The notes: a model not told the origin generated them from the sequence alone. Counted from the first letter of the stretch, positions 16,274 to 23,848 are shown. The stretch is DNA of 33,521 bases from JBQTKD01 sp052389435 (GCA_052389435.1 JBQTIB010000200.1:1-33521); one strand, 5' to 3'. A program made the numbers and translations.

Positions 16274-16854
16274 GGCGAGACCGCCGGGTCGGCGAGGGGA
16301 AGCAGGCGCCCGGCCACGACCAGCGCGACCTCGTCGCTGGCGGCCGCCACCGCGAGGTTGAGTCGGCCGAGTTCGTCGCGGAACCGGCGCCCGGACGACG
16401 TCGCCGGCACGACGCCCATGCCGACCTCGTTGCTGACTGCGATCACGTGGCCCGGGGCGGCGCGCCAGGCGTCGAGGAGGTCGGTCACCCGCTCCGCCAG
16501 GGCCGTGCGGGCACGTCCCGAGTTCCACGCCTCCTCGTTCCAGGCGTCGGCGTCGTCCATGGCCCGAGTCAGCCACAGCGCCAGGCAGTCGAGGAGCACC
16601 ACCCCGGTCTGGGCGCGCAGGTGCGGTGCCGGGTCGGCGGTTGCCACGGTCTGCCAGTGGGCCGGACGTCGCTCGCGGTGGGCGGCGATCCGCTCGACCC
16701 ACTCCGGGTCGTCGGGGTGTTCGGCGGCCGTCGCGAGGTAGAGCACCGGCGCGCCGGTCGCGGCCGCCCGGGCCTCGGCGGCGGCGGACTTGCCGGACCG
16801 GGCGCCGCCGAGCAGCAGGGCGCGCCACGGCGCGGGTGGGGGAACGGTCGTCAT
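16270..16854 (-). CDS. cobU: Adenosylcobinamide kinase / guanylyltransferase
   Basis: Phosphorylates adenosylcobinamide, then attaches GMP, supplying the CobS substrate. The 194-residue protein has Walker A GGARSGKS near residue 20, the guanylylated His region AAHRERRPAHW, VLLDCLALWLT and SNEVGMGVVP, as expected. ATG 16854 is chosen; a start seven codons upstream is open but gives no better ribosome binding site. It is followed by cobS with a 4-bp overlap and diverges from a small plus-strand gene. Confidence 0.94.
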   Translation of the reverse strand: MTTVPPPAPWRALLLGGARSGKSAAAEARAAATGAPVLYLATAAEHPDDPEWVERIAAHRERRPAHWQTVATADPAPHLRAQTGVVLLDCLALWLTRAMDDADAWNEEAWNSGRARTALAERVTDLLDAWRAAPGHVIAVSNEVGMGVVPATSSGRRFRDELGRLNLAVAAASDEVALVVAGRLLPLADPAVSP

Positions 16855-16907
16855 CGCGGGGCTAGCCTGCCCCACAGGACATCCAGCGCGTGGACAGGTG
16901 GGACTCG

Positions 16908-17117
16908 ATGGCGTGGAGTTGGCGGTACGAGCGGAACGACGGCAGCGAAGTCCTGCCGGTGGCGGGCACCGTCCCGCAGTTCCCGACGCAGGCCGACGCG
17001 GAGAGTTGGGTCGGCGAAGTCTGGCGCGAACTGGTCGATCAGGGCGTCGACGCGGTCACGCTGTTGGAGAACGGAACTCGGATCTACGGTCCGATGTCCC
17101 TGCACGCGGCGGAATAG
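16908..17117 (+). CDS. Small conserved hypothetical protein
   Basis: A 69-residue acidic protein starting MAWSWRYERNDGSEV, with an amphipathic helix-like stretch (DAESWVGEVWRELVDQG) and an end VTLLENGTRIYGPMSL. I do not know its function. AGGTGG lies seven bases before ATG 16908, and this start is preferred to GTG 16890. It converges on the DUF3043 gene with seven bases between the stops. Composition and third-position GC look like a true gene. Confidence 0.7.
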   Translation: MAWSWRYERNDGSEVLPVAGTVPQFPTQADAESWVGEVWRELVDQGVDAVTLLENGTRIYGPMSLHAAE

Positions 17118-17124
17118 CCCGCTC

Positions 17125-17703
17125 CTAGACGGCGCGCGTACCCCGCTTGATCTGCGGCTTCGGGGTGCGCAGCGGACGGGGGAGCATGGCGCGCATCATC
17201 CCGTAGAGGACGTCGCCGCGCTTGCGGGGCTCGTCCGGGAAACGCTTGCGCAGGGCCTTGCGCAGCCGGGTCGTCCAGATCATCGAGTCGACGATGATGA
17301 AGATGACCATCAGCATCCAGATGCTGACCGAGGCGTTCTCGGCCGATCTGCTGCCGAACATGCCGAGCAGCAGAATCACCACGGCCATCGGCAGGAACAG
17401 TTCTGCGGCGGTGAACCGACCGTCGCAGAAGTCGCGGATGAAGCGCTTGCGCGGACCCCGGTCTCGGGGGAGCAGGTAGCGCTCGTCGCCGGCCATCATG
17501 CCCTCGGAGCGCTGCCGACGTTCCTGCAGGCGCTGCTCCCGCTGCATCTTGGCGCGGGCCTTGGGGTTGGTCGAGCCTTTCAGGCGCTCCTTGCGCTCCC
17601 GTTCGGCCTCGGCCCGCTTGGGCGTGGGCCGACCCTTCTTTTCGAGACCGACGGGCTCGAGGACCTGGGTCTCGGACTCTGACTTGGCGCGACGGGTGAA
17701 CAC
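17125..17703 (-). CDS. DUF3043 family membrane protein
   Basis: A 192-residue actinobacterial protein of unknown function. The first 70 residues are very basic and charged (GRPTPKRAEAERERKERLKG). A conserved soluble stretch DERYLLPRDRGPRKRFIRDFCDGRF comes next; two membrane segments follow at about 97-114 and 124-143, then RKALRKRFPDE and a basic tail. These are DUF3043 hallmarks. ATG 17703 starts the gene; it is divergent from pspA with 105 bp between them. Confidence 0.87.
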   Translation of the reverse strand: MFTRRAKSESETQVLEPVGLEKKGRPTPKRAEAERERKERLKGSTNPKARAKMQREQRLQERRQRSEGMMAGDERYLLPRDRGPRKRFIRDFCDGRFTAAELFLPMAVVILLLGMFGSRSAENASVSIWMLMVIFIIVDSMIWTTRLRKALRKRFPDEPRKRGDVLYGMMRAMLPRPLRTPKPQIKRGTRAV

Positions 17704-17796
17704 GAGCCAAGCCTAGGCCGGCCGAGCGGCGTCGTCGCGGATGCAGGTGCCGGCCGCAACGACGCTCGCGACCCCGTGTCGGGCTGCGCCGATTAG

Positions 17797-17802
17797 TAGA
17801 GT
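17797..17802 (+). promoter_or_regulatory. Candidate -10 for pspA
   Basis: TAGAGT ends six bases before ATG 17809, again the spacing for a leaderless transcript. No ribosome binding site is visible. Confidence 0.4.
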
Positions 17803-17808
17803 CGCCGC

Positions 17809-18546
17809 ATGAGCCTGATGCAGCGCATGTCGATGATCTTCAAGGCCAAGGCGAGCAAGGCCTTGGACAAGGCCGAGGATCCGCGCGAGATCCTCGACTA
17901 CAGCTACGAAAAGCAACTCGAAATGCTGACCAAGGTCCGCCGAGGCGTCGCCGAGGTCGCGACCTCGCGCAAGCGGCTGGAGATCCAGCAGACCCAGCTT
18001 CGCGGCCAGGCGGACAAGCTCGGCGAGCAGGCCAAGAAGGCGCTGTCGATCGGCCGGGAGGACCTCGCACGCGAGGCCCTGACCCGCCGCTCGGGCATCG
18101 AGCAGCAGATCGCGGACCTGGCGACCCAGCACGCGGACCTGCTCGCCCAGGAGGAGAAGCTGACCCTCGCCTCCCAGCGGCTGCAGGCCAAGGTCGACGC
18201 CTTCCGCACCAAGAAGGAGACGATCAAGGCCACCTACACCGCCGCGCAGGCCCAGACGAAGATCAACGAGGCCTTCTCGGGCATCTCCGAGGAGATGGGC
18301 GACGTCGGCCTCGCGATCCAGCGCGCCGAAGACAAGACCGCGCAGATGCAGGCCCGCGCGGGCGCGATCGACGAACTGCTGGCCTCCGGCGCCCTCGACG
18401 ACCCGTCCGGCCTGGCCAAGGACAATCTGACGATGGAGCTGGATCGGCTGTCCTCGGACTCCGACGTCGAGCTCGAAATGGCGCGGCTGAAGTCCGAGCT
18501 CGGCCAAGGCGCGCCGGCCCCGAAGCAGTTGGAAGGCAACGCATGA
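17809..18546 (+). CDS. pspA: PspA/IM30 family membrane-stress protein
   Basis: A 245-residue, almost entirely helical protein of the ESCRT-III-like PspA/Vipp1 family, which coats and repairs the inner membrane. The N-terminal amphipathic helix (MSLMQRMSMIFKAKASKAL) is followed by DPREILDYSYEKQLEMLTKV, long Gln/Lys/Glu-rich coiled coils (about 25-185) and a less ordered C-terminus. ATG 17809 matches the family start. The next gene, pspAA, overlaps it as ATGA. I see no pspBC genes; the typical actinobacterial partner is the PspAA protein found here. Confidence 0.92.
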   Translation: MSLMQRMSMIFKAKASKALDKAEDPREILDYSYEKQLEMLTKVRRGVAEVATSRKRLEIQQTQLRGQADKLGEQAKKALSIGREDLAREALTRRSGIEQQIADLATQHADLLAQEEKLTLASQRLQAKVDAFRTKKETIKATYTAAQAQTKINEAFSGISEEMGDVGLAIQRAEDKTAQMQARAGAIDELLASGALDDPSGLAKDNLTMELDRLSSDSDVELEMARLKSELGQGAPAPKQLEGNA

Positions 18547-18821
18547 TCATCCGCATCCTCGGCGAGGGCCAGTTCAAGATCGACGACGCGCTGCTCGACG
18601 AGCTGAATCGGCTCGACGCGGTGGTGGAGGCGGCCATCGCCGCCAACAACGAGCCGGAGTTCAAGGACGCCCTCGCGGCGCTGTTGGACAAGGTCCGGAC
18701 CGAGGGCGCCTCGCTGGCCATGGACGAACTCGAGTCCAGCGACGTCCTGCTGCCGCACTCGGACACGTCCCTGACCGAGGCCCGCGACCTGCTCCGCGAA
18801 GACGGCCTCATCCCCGGCTGA
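18543..18821 (+). CDS. PspA-associated protein (PspAA domain)
   Basis: A 92-residue protein beginning MIIRILGEGQFKIDD, the hallmark PspAA start, then two helices (LLDELNRLDAVVEAAI; EFKDALAALLDKVR) and the ending TSLTEARDLLREDGLIPG. It is thought to act with PspA in the membrane-stress response; its mechanism is unknown. Its ATG overlaps the pspA TGA, so translation is coupled. An unusually AT-rich, structured leader follows. Confidence 0.88.
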   Translation: MIIRILGEGQFKIDDALLDELNRLDAVVEAAIAANNEPEFKDALAALLDKVRTEGASLAMDELESSDVLLPHSDTSLTEARDLLREDGLIPG

Positions 18822-18882
18822 CGCTACATTTCCCGTCTGGGATCTCTTTCGCCGTAATATTTTCCGTTGGAAGACTCAGGGA

Positions 18883-18927
18883 ATGACTGTGGGGGCTGAC
18901 AGCCTCCACAGTCGTCGCACGACCTGA
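18883..18927 (+). CDS. Possible 14-codon leader peptide
   Basis: ATG 18883 opens a short frame MTVGADSLHSRRTT that ends at TGA 18927 and runs through the first hairpin. AGGGA lies immediately before the ATG, too close for a strong ribosome binding site. If translated it could couple ribosome movement to hairpin choice. Short frames occur by chance, so this is tentative. Confidence 0.2.
   Translation: MTVGADSLHSRRTT
18885..18913 (+). terminator. Strong 12-bp hairpin with TGACA loop
   Basis: GACTGTGGGGGC pairs with GCCTCCACAGTC (11 Watson-Crick pairs and one G-U) around the loop TGACA. It could end the pspA-pspAA transcript, though no U-tract follows, or act as a leader element. Confidence 0.5.
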
Positions 18928-18963
18928 AGATCGCTCAGAAGAGCGCTGTGGGAGCTGACAGCC
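18887..18963 (+). repeat. Direct repeat pair (17 of 18 bases identical)
   Basis: CTGTGGGGGCTGACAGCC at 18887-18904 recurs as CTGTGGGAGCTGACAGCC at 18946-18963, with starts 59 bases apart. Each copy forms the 5' arm, loop and inner 3' arm of a hairpin. Confidence 0.8.
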
Positions 18964-19011
18964 CTCGCGGTGATCGCCCGCCCGCCTGTGACCGACCGAA
19001 GGAAACGCCCT

Positions 19012-20049
19012 GTGGCTGCCGAGGAGTTCGACGACACCGCCCTCGACGACCCGGAGGCGCTGAGCGTCGCCGACGAGGCCCTGCGTCATCTGGCCGAGGC
19101 CGGGGCCCGGGTGCGGCACGAGGTCAACGCCGCCCACGAGGCCATGGTCGCGCTCACCGACTTCCCGAAGCCGCGCGCCGTGGTGGCCGCCGGCGCGGAC
19201 GCCCGCCTGTTGCGGGCCGTCCTCGAGCCCTGGTGCCCGGTTCCGTTCGTGGCCTGGCCCGGACCGAGCCTTCCCGGCTGGGCGGGCGCCTTGGACCTCG
19301 TCGTGGTCATCGCCCCCGGGGCGCACTCCCCGGAGGCCGCCTCGGCCGCCGCGGAGGCGGTGCGTCGCGGCTGCGGGCTGCTCGTCTCCGCGCCGGCCTC
19401 CTCCCCACTGGCGGAGGGGTCGGCCTCGCGGTCGACGGTGTTGCTGCCCTCCCAGACCGACGACGTGCTCGCCGTCGCGGTGGTCGCCCTGCAGGCACTG
19501 CACTCGCTGGGCCTCGGCCCCGAGGTGCAGGCCGAGGAGGTCTCGACCGTCCTCACCGAGGTCGCCGTGCGCTGCGGTCCGTTGAGCAACCTGTCGGCCA
19601 ACCCGGCCAAAGACCTCGCGCTCGTGCTGGCCGACGCCAACCCGCTGGTCTGGGGCGGCTCCGTGCTCGCCGCCCGCGCAGGCCGTCGCTTCGCCGAGGC
19701 GCTGCGCAAGGCCTCCGGGCGCGCTGCTCTCGCCGCCGACGCGGAGCACCTGCGGCCACTGGTGCGCTCGGCCCCCGAGCGGGACATCTTCGCCGACCCG
19801 TTCGACGGTCCCGCGGAGCGCCGGCCGGTACTCCTGACCCTCGACGACGGAGCCGAGGACACGGCGATCCGCGTGCGCCGCACGCGCCTGCTCGCCGCCG
19901 CGCAGGAGAACGGCGTGCGGCATCGCGAGATCTCCTGGACCGAGGGCGGGGCGGTCAGTCGGTATGCGGCCCTGCACGCCACGGGCCAGTACGTCGCGCT
20001 CTACCTCGCGCTGGGCCTCGGGCGCATCTCCCGCCCGATCGAGGCTTGA
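19012..20049 (+). CDS. SIS-domain / phosphoglucose isomerase-like protein (TobH type)
   Basis: A 345-residue cytoplasmic protein with a sugar-isomerase-like fold: DLVVVIAPGAHSPEA (about 92-106) and VRRGCGLLVSAPASSPLAE form the first SIS half. ANPLVWGGSVLAARAGRRFAEALRK (about 205-229) is the conserved actinobacterial motif of the second half, and VALYLALGLGR ends it. In other actinomycetes such genes sit near manA or manB; here it stands behind pspAA. The substrate is unknown, and key catalytic residues cannot be assigned. GTG 19012 is chosen because AAGGA lies about eight bases upstream; GTG 18970 would fall inside a hairpin. Confidence 0.65.
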   Translation: MAAEEFDDTALDDPEALSVADEALRHLAEAGARVRHEVNAAHEAMVALTDFPKPRAVVAAGADARLLRAVLEPWCPVPFVAWPGPSLPGWAGALDLVVVIAPGAHSPEAASAAAEAVRRGCGLLVSAPASSPLAEGSASRSTVLLPSQTDDVLAVAVVALQALHSLGLGPEVQAEEVSTVLTEVAVRCGPLSNLSANPAKDLALVLADANPLVWGGSVLAARAGRRFAEALRKASGRAALAADAEHLRPLVRSAPERDIFADPFDGPAERRPVLLTLDDGAEDTAIRVRRTRLLAAAQENGVRHREISWTEGGAVSRYAALHATGQYVALYLALGLGRISRPIEA

Positions 20050-20083
20050 CTCGATCTTGCAACGCCTGGGTCCGGGTCCTGGT

Positions 20084-20089
20084 TAGGCT
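20084..20089 (+). promoter_or_regulatory. Candidate -10 for the PH-like gene
   Basis: TAGGCT lies 28 bases before GTG 20118, leaving a short 5' UTR that contains AAGGGGG. The -35 is not convincing. Confidence 0.35.
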
Positions 20090-20117
20090 CGCTCCGGACC
20101 AGCGAAGGGGGCCTGAC

Positions 20118-20573
20118 GTGGACGCGTCGAACGACGGCACGGTGCGGATTCGACGGCCGTGGGCCGAGGAGTTGGCCTGGCTGGCCATCTCGCTGGTCGT
20201 CGCGGTGGCCGTGATCGCCATGCTCGACAAGACCGACCTGATTCCGTTCTACGCCGCCTACCTCGTGGGCTATCTGATCTACAACCGGCGCATGGGCCTC
20301 GACCTCACCCCGACGGTCGCCGTCCTGCGCCGGCCCTATCGGCGGACCAGGCGATTCGCGCGCGAGGACGTCTCCGCGGTCACGATCGAGCGCGGCTTCG
20401 TGACGATTCGAGACGCGCAGAACCGGTCGAACAAGTTGAGCGTGATGAACGCGGTCAACAGCCTCGGCCAGGCCCGCGCCGAACGGACGCAGCGTCAGAT
20501 TCAGCGCTGGGTCGAGCAGCGCCCGGCGCCCGTCGCGGACCCGGCTCAGATTCCGGGCAGCGCCAGCATCTGA
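20118..20573 (+). CDS. Small membrane protein with PH-like domain
   Basis: A 151-residue protein with two close hydrophobic segments (about 20-38 and 46-60), ending in YLIYNRRMGLDLTP. A soluble beta-rich part follows (TVAVLRRPYRRTRRFAREDVSAVTIERGFVTIRD), similar to bacterial PH-like domains of actinobacterial small membrane proteins, then a helix. The function is unknown. GTG 20118 has AAGGGGG upstream. Its 3' end overlaps the nadA 3' end by 28 bp on the opposite strand. Confidence 0.65.
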   Translation: MDASNDGTVRIRRPWAEELAWLAISLVVAVAVIAMLDKTDLIPFYAAYLVGYLIYNRRMGLDLTPTVAVLRRPYRRTRRFAREDVSAVTIERGFVTIRDAQNRSNKLSVMNAVNSLGQARAERTQRQIQRWVEQRPAPVADPAQIPGSASI

Positions 20574-21721
20574 TCCAGCGCCACCCGCGCCCAGTGCGCC
20601 ACCTCGGCGTCGACGCGGATGACGTTGCGGACCTGCCCCGCGGCCAGCGACTCCAGCGCCCAGGTCAGGTGGGGCAGGTCGATGCGGTTCATGGTCGAGC
20701 AGTAGCAGACCGTCTTGTCCAGGAACGCGACCTGCTTGTCCGGATGCATCGCGGCCACCCGGCGCACCAGGTTGAGTTCGGTGCCGATGGCCCAGGCCGA
20801 ACCGGCCGGCGCCGCGTCCAGGACGCGGATGATGTGCTCGGTCGACCCGACGTGGTCGGCGGCCTCGACGACCTCGTGGCGGCACTCGGGGTGCACGAGC
20901 ACGTTGACGCCGGGAATGCGGGCGCGGACGTCGATCACGTTCTGCTCGGTGAAGCGTCCGTGGACGGAGCAGTGTCCGCGCCACAGGATCATCCGAGCCT
21001 CGGTCAGCTGACGTTGCGTCAGGCCACCGTTGGGGCGGTGTGGGTCGTAGACCACGCAGTCGTCGAGGGAGAACCCGAGGTCGCGCACGGCGGTGTTGCG
21101 CCCGAGGTGCTGGTCCGGCAGGAAGAGCACCTTCCGGCCCTGCTCGAACGCCCACTCCAACGCGACCCGCGCGTTCGAGGAGGTGCAGATCGTGCCGCCG
21201 TGACGCCCGGTGAACGCCTTGATCGCGGCCGAGGAGTTCATGTACGACACGGGAATCGTGACGTCGGCGATTCCGGCGTCGGTCAAGACGTCCCAGGCGT
21301 CCTCGACCTGGTGTTCGGTGGCCATGTCCGCCATCGAGCAACCGGCGGCGAGGTCGGGAAGGATCACCTGCTGGGCGTCGCCGGTGAGGATGTCGGCGGA
21401 CTCGGCCATGAAGTGCACGCCGCAGAAGACGATGTACTCCGCGTCCGGACGTGCCGCCGCCTCGCGGGCCAGCTTGAAGGAGTCCCCGGTGACGTCGGCG
21501 AAGGCGATGACCTCGTCGCGCTGGTAGTGGTGCCCGAGGACGAAAACCCGGTTGCCGAGCGCCGCCTTGGCCGCGGCCGCCCGTTCGGTGAGCGCCGGGT
21601 CGGCCGCTGCGGGTAGGTCTCCCGGACACTCCACGCCGCGCTCGGAGTACGGGTCGGCGGCGCTGCGTACCGACAGGGTCAGCGGGACGACGGTGCGGTC
21701 GATGGCGGGACCGGCAGTCAC
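20546..21721 (-). CDS. nadA: Quinolinate synthase
   Basis: Condenses iminoaspartate with dihydroxyacetone phosphate to quinolinate, the NAD precursor, using a [4Fe-4S] cluster. The 391-residue protein has VLGHHYQRDEV, the cluster cysteine regions FCGVHFMAE, HPECRHEV and CYCSTMNR, and GSTEHIIRV and TELNLVRR motifs. GTG 21721 has AGGAG six bases upstream. The nadB and nadC genes that often follow in an operon are missing here. Its last nine codons overlap the convergent PH-like gene. Confidence 0.95.
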   Translation of the reverse strand: MTAGPAIDRTVVPLTLSVRSAADPYSERGVECPGDLPAAADPALTERAAAAKAALGNRVFVLGHHYQRDEVIAFADVTGDSFKLAREAAARPDAEYIVFCGVHFMAESADILTGDAQQVILPDLAAGCSMADMATEHQVEDAWDVLTDAGIADVTIPVSYMNSSAAIKAFTGRHGGTICTSSNARVALEWAFEQGRKVLFLPDQHLGRNTAVRDLGFSLDDCVVYDPHRPNGGLTQRQLTEARMILWRGHCSVHGRFTEQNVIDVRARIPGVNVLVHPECRHEVVEAADHVGSTEHIIRVLDAAPAGSAWAIGTELNLVRRVAAMHPDKQVAFLDKTVCYCSTMNRIDLPHLTWALESLAAGQVRNVIRVDAEVAHWARVALDQMLALPGI

Positions 21722-21837
21722 GGTGTTCTCCTGGCAGTGGGCGTGCCTAGTGACGCTTCGATGGTGTCACAGGCACAACCGTCGACGCGCGGCAGTTCTT
21801 CCGCCGGGCGGGCATCCTGGGAGGGGTAGGGATGCGG

Positions 21838-21843
21838 CAGACT
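21838..21843 (+). promoter_or_regulatory. Candidate -10 for the glycerate kinase gene
   Basis: CAGACT ends six bases before ATG 21850. It supports a leaderless transcript starting at that codon, in competition with an SD-led start at 21832. Confidence 0.3.
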
Positions 21844-21849
21844 CGCGCG

Positions 21850-22968
21850 ATGCGCGTGCTGATTGCTCCGGACTCCTTCACCGGAACGTTGAGCGCGCCC
21901 GAGGCTGCGACGGCGATCGCGGCGGGCTGGCGGGACGTGGCCGGTCGCGACGACCTGCACCTAGCCCCGCTGTCGGACGGCGGCCCGGGCTTCCTGGACG
22001 TCGCGGCGCACGCGACCGGGGGAGAACTCGGGGCGTTGACCGTGACGGGCCCGCTCGGCGAGCCCGTTCCCGCCGCGGTGCTGCGGGCCGGCGACACCGT
22101 CTACCTGGAGTCCGCGCAGGCCTGCGGTCTGCACCTGGTACCCGTCGACCGCCGCGATCCGACGGCGACCACGACCTACGGCGTCGGCGAACTGATCGTC
22201 GCGGCGCTCGAGGACGGAGCCCGGCGGATCGTCGTCGGGCTCGGCGGGTCCGCCACCAACGACGGCGGGGCCGGGGCCCTCGCCGCCCTCGGCGCGCAGC
22301 CGGCGGACCTGCTGCGTCGCGGGGGCGCAGGCCTGCGGGAGCTGGACGGCCTGGACCTGTCCGCAGCCCGGGAGCGCCTCGCCGGCGTCGAACTGCTCGT
22401 CGCCACCGACGTGGACGCCGTGCTGCTCGGGCTGCGCGGCGCCAGCAACGGCTACGGCCCGCAGAAGGGCGCCGACGCCGACGCCGTGCAGCGGCTGGAC
22501 GCAGCGCTGGAGCACTTCGCCCGGGCAGCGCAGGGGGCCACCGGGCTGAACATGACCGGCTCGCTCGCGATCGCGCCCGGAGCCGGCGCCGCCGGCGGTC
22601 TCGGCTACGGCCTGCTGCTGCTCGGCGGCCGCCGAGTGCCGGGCATCGCCACCGTCATGGAGCTCACCGGGCTCACCAAGGAGATTTCGCGGGCCGACCT
22701 CGTCCTCACCGGCGAAGGCTGCCTGGACTGGCAGTCCCTCACCGGCAAAGTCGTGTCCGGCGTGGCCGCCGTCGCCACCGAACACGGCGTTCCCTGCGTG
22801 GTCCTCGCCGGCCGGGTCGAGGTGGGCCGTCGCGAAACCGCCGCCCTCGGCGTGGCCTCCGCCTACTCGGTGGAGGAACTCCTCGGAGTAGGCCAAACCA
22901 ACCCCGCCCAGGCGCTGCGTGCGCTGGCCGCACGCGTCGCGACCAACTGGTCACGCTCCGGGTTGTGA
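21850..22968 (+). CDS. Glycerate kinase (GlxK/GarK family)
   Basis: Phosphorylates D-glycerate, probably to 2-phosphoglycerate, linking glyoxylate or serine breakdown to glycolysis. The 372-residue protein has the family start MRVLIAPDSFTGTLSA, PLSDGGPGF, GLGGSATNDGGAG, ASNGYGPQKGA, GAGAAGGLGYGL and LTGEGCLDWQSLTGK. ATG 21850 gives the usual family N-terminus; ATG 21832 has GGAGGGG upstream and adds six residues. It diverges from nadA. The Fe-S carrier gene is 101 bp downstream. Confidence 0.93.
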   Translation: MRVLIAPDSFTGTLSAPEAATAIAAGWRDVAGRDDLHLAPLSDGGPGFLDVAAHATGGELGALTVTGPLGEPVPAAVLRAGDTVYLESAQACGLHLVPVDRRDPTATTTYGVGELIVAALEDGARRIVVGLGGSATNDGGAGALAALGAQPADLLRRGGAGLRELDGLDLSAARERLAGVELLVATDVDAVLLGLRGASNGYGPQKGADADAVQRLDAALEHFARAAQGATGLNMTGSLAIAPGAGAAGGLGYGLLLLGGRRVPGIATVMELTGLTKEISRADLVLTGEGCLDWQSLTGKVVSGVAAVATEHGVPCVVLAGRVEVGRRETAALGVASAYSVEELLGVGQTNPAQALRALAARVATNWSRSGL

Positions 22969-23004
22969 CTTCAAGGACACGGAACCGATACGGCGGAGGG
23001 AATA

Positions 23005-23016
23005 CCCGGGCCCGGG
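23005..23016. repeat. 12-bp perfect palindrome upstream of erpA
   Basis: CCCGGGCCCGGG is a perfect palindrome centred 60 bp before the erpA start; flanking AAT and ATT-like bases extend it with mismatches. It could bind a regulator, but GC-only palindromes arise easily here. Confidence 0.3.
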
Positions 23017-23069
23017 AATGTGTCAGCATGGGCAGCAGAGCGATGCCCCTAGATGCATGGAGCGAGCGA

Positions 23070-23432
23070 ATGACGGTTTCCGGCGACACCACCACCGAGA
23101 CCACCACGTCCGGTGTGCTGCTCACCGACGCCGCAGCGACCAAGGTGCGGAACCTGATCGAGCAGGAGGGCCGCGACGACCTGCAGCTGCGCATCGCCGT
23201 GCAGCCCGGCGGCTGTTCGGGCCTGCGGTACCAGCTGTTCTTCGACGAGCGCGCCCTCGACGGCGACGTCGTCACCGACTTCGGCGGGGTCAACGTGGTC
23301 GTGGACCGCATGAGCGTGCCGTACCTGTCCGGCGCGAGCATCGACTTCGTCGACACGATCGAGAAGCAGGGCTTCACGATCGACAACCCGAACGCGGGCG
23401 GGTCCTGCGCCTGCGGAGACTCCTTCCACTAG
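23070..23432 (+). CDS. erpA: Iron-sulfur cluster insertion protein (A-type carrier)
   Basis: Carries [2Fe-2S] or [4Fe-4S] clusters to target enzymes. The 120-residue protein has a 15-residue Thr-rich N-terminus, then VLLTDAAATKVRNLI. The three cluster cysteines are in GGCSGLRYQL and GGSCACGDSF, as in the family. ATG 23070 has GGAG seven bases upstream. Nearby nadA and lipA encode Fe-S enzymes that need such carriers. A hairpin terminator follows. Confidence 0.93.
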   Translation: MTVSGDTTTETTTSGVLLTDAAATKVRNLIEQEGRDDLQLRIAVQPGGCSGLRYQLFFDERALDGDVVTDFGGVNVVVDRMSVPYLSGASIDFVDTIEKQGFTIDNPNAGGSCACGDSFH

Positions 23433-23444
23433 GTCTCACACCGA

Positions 23445-23482
23445 GAAACCCCCGGCGGCCGTTGGCGGCCATCGGGGGTTTC
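23445..23482. terminator. Hairpin terminator between erpA and the 60-aa gene
   Basis: GAAACCCCC and GGGGGTTTC form a perfect 9-bp outer stem, with a GC-rich inner stem between them. It lies 12 bp after the erpA stop and, read in reverse, 34 bp after the stop of the opposing small gene, so it may act both ways. Confidence 0.8.
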
Positions 23483-23516
23483 TGCGTGTGGAGCCGCGCA
23501 CGGGCGCCGCGCGAGG

Positions 23517-23699
23517 TCAGCTCGGGTAGCCGACGCCCTCGGCAAGCGCTTCGACGTGCTCGGGGACGCTCACCTTGGCGGCGCGCCACGCCTCCGGCGC
23601 CACCGGTACCGGCCGCGGGAAGTTTTGGGCGACCTGCTCCGCGTCGATACCCAACTGGGCAAACCCGGGGGCCGGTGGACCGGCGGTGAACTCGGACAT
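23517..23699 (-). CDS. Small Pro/Ala-rich protein of unknown function
   Basis: A 60-residue acidic protein that I do not recognise. It has no Cys, no signal peptide and no membrane segment. ATG 23699 has AGGAG five bases upstream, a strong site that supports translation; a GTG one codon earlier is too close. It lies between erpA and adenosine kinase, divergent from the latter. It is bounded downstream by a terminator, so it has its own transcription unit. Confidence 0.6.
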   Translation of the reverse strand: MSEFTAGPPAPGFAQLGIDAEQVAQNFPRPVPVAPEAWRAAKVSVPEHVEALAEGVGYPS

Positions 23700-23848
23700 C
23701 ACTGCTCCTGCGACTAATCGGATGGGGACGACCGTCCCTCTCCGGCCACGCTAGGCACAGCGCTCCGGCCTATCTAGGGGTACTGCGCGGTAGCCTCTGG
23801 CGATCCTTCTCACCTCGAAGAACCCGACCCCCGAAACGGAGTCCCGCG

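Larger units (their letters stand above)
18822..19011 (+). promoter_or_regulatory. AT-rich structured leader before the SIS-domain gene
   Basis: The first 60 bases are much richer in A+T than the rest of the window and include TAATAT (18855-18860), a candidate -10. Three hairpins follow: 18885-18913, 18932-18945 and 18944-18972. The first and third carry the same TGACA loop. A start-codon-proximal AAGGA sits at 19000-19004. This could be a promoter plus a regulatory 5' UTR, a small RNA, or a terminator followed by a promoter. Confidence 0.5.

Noticed and set aside
18970..19011. Earlier GTG start for the SIS-domain gene
   Set aside because: It would start within a hairpin and without a ribosome binding site; GTG 19012 has AAGGA at a good distance.
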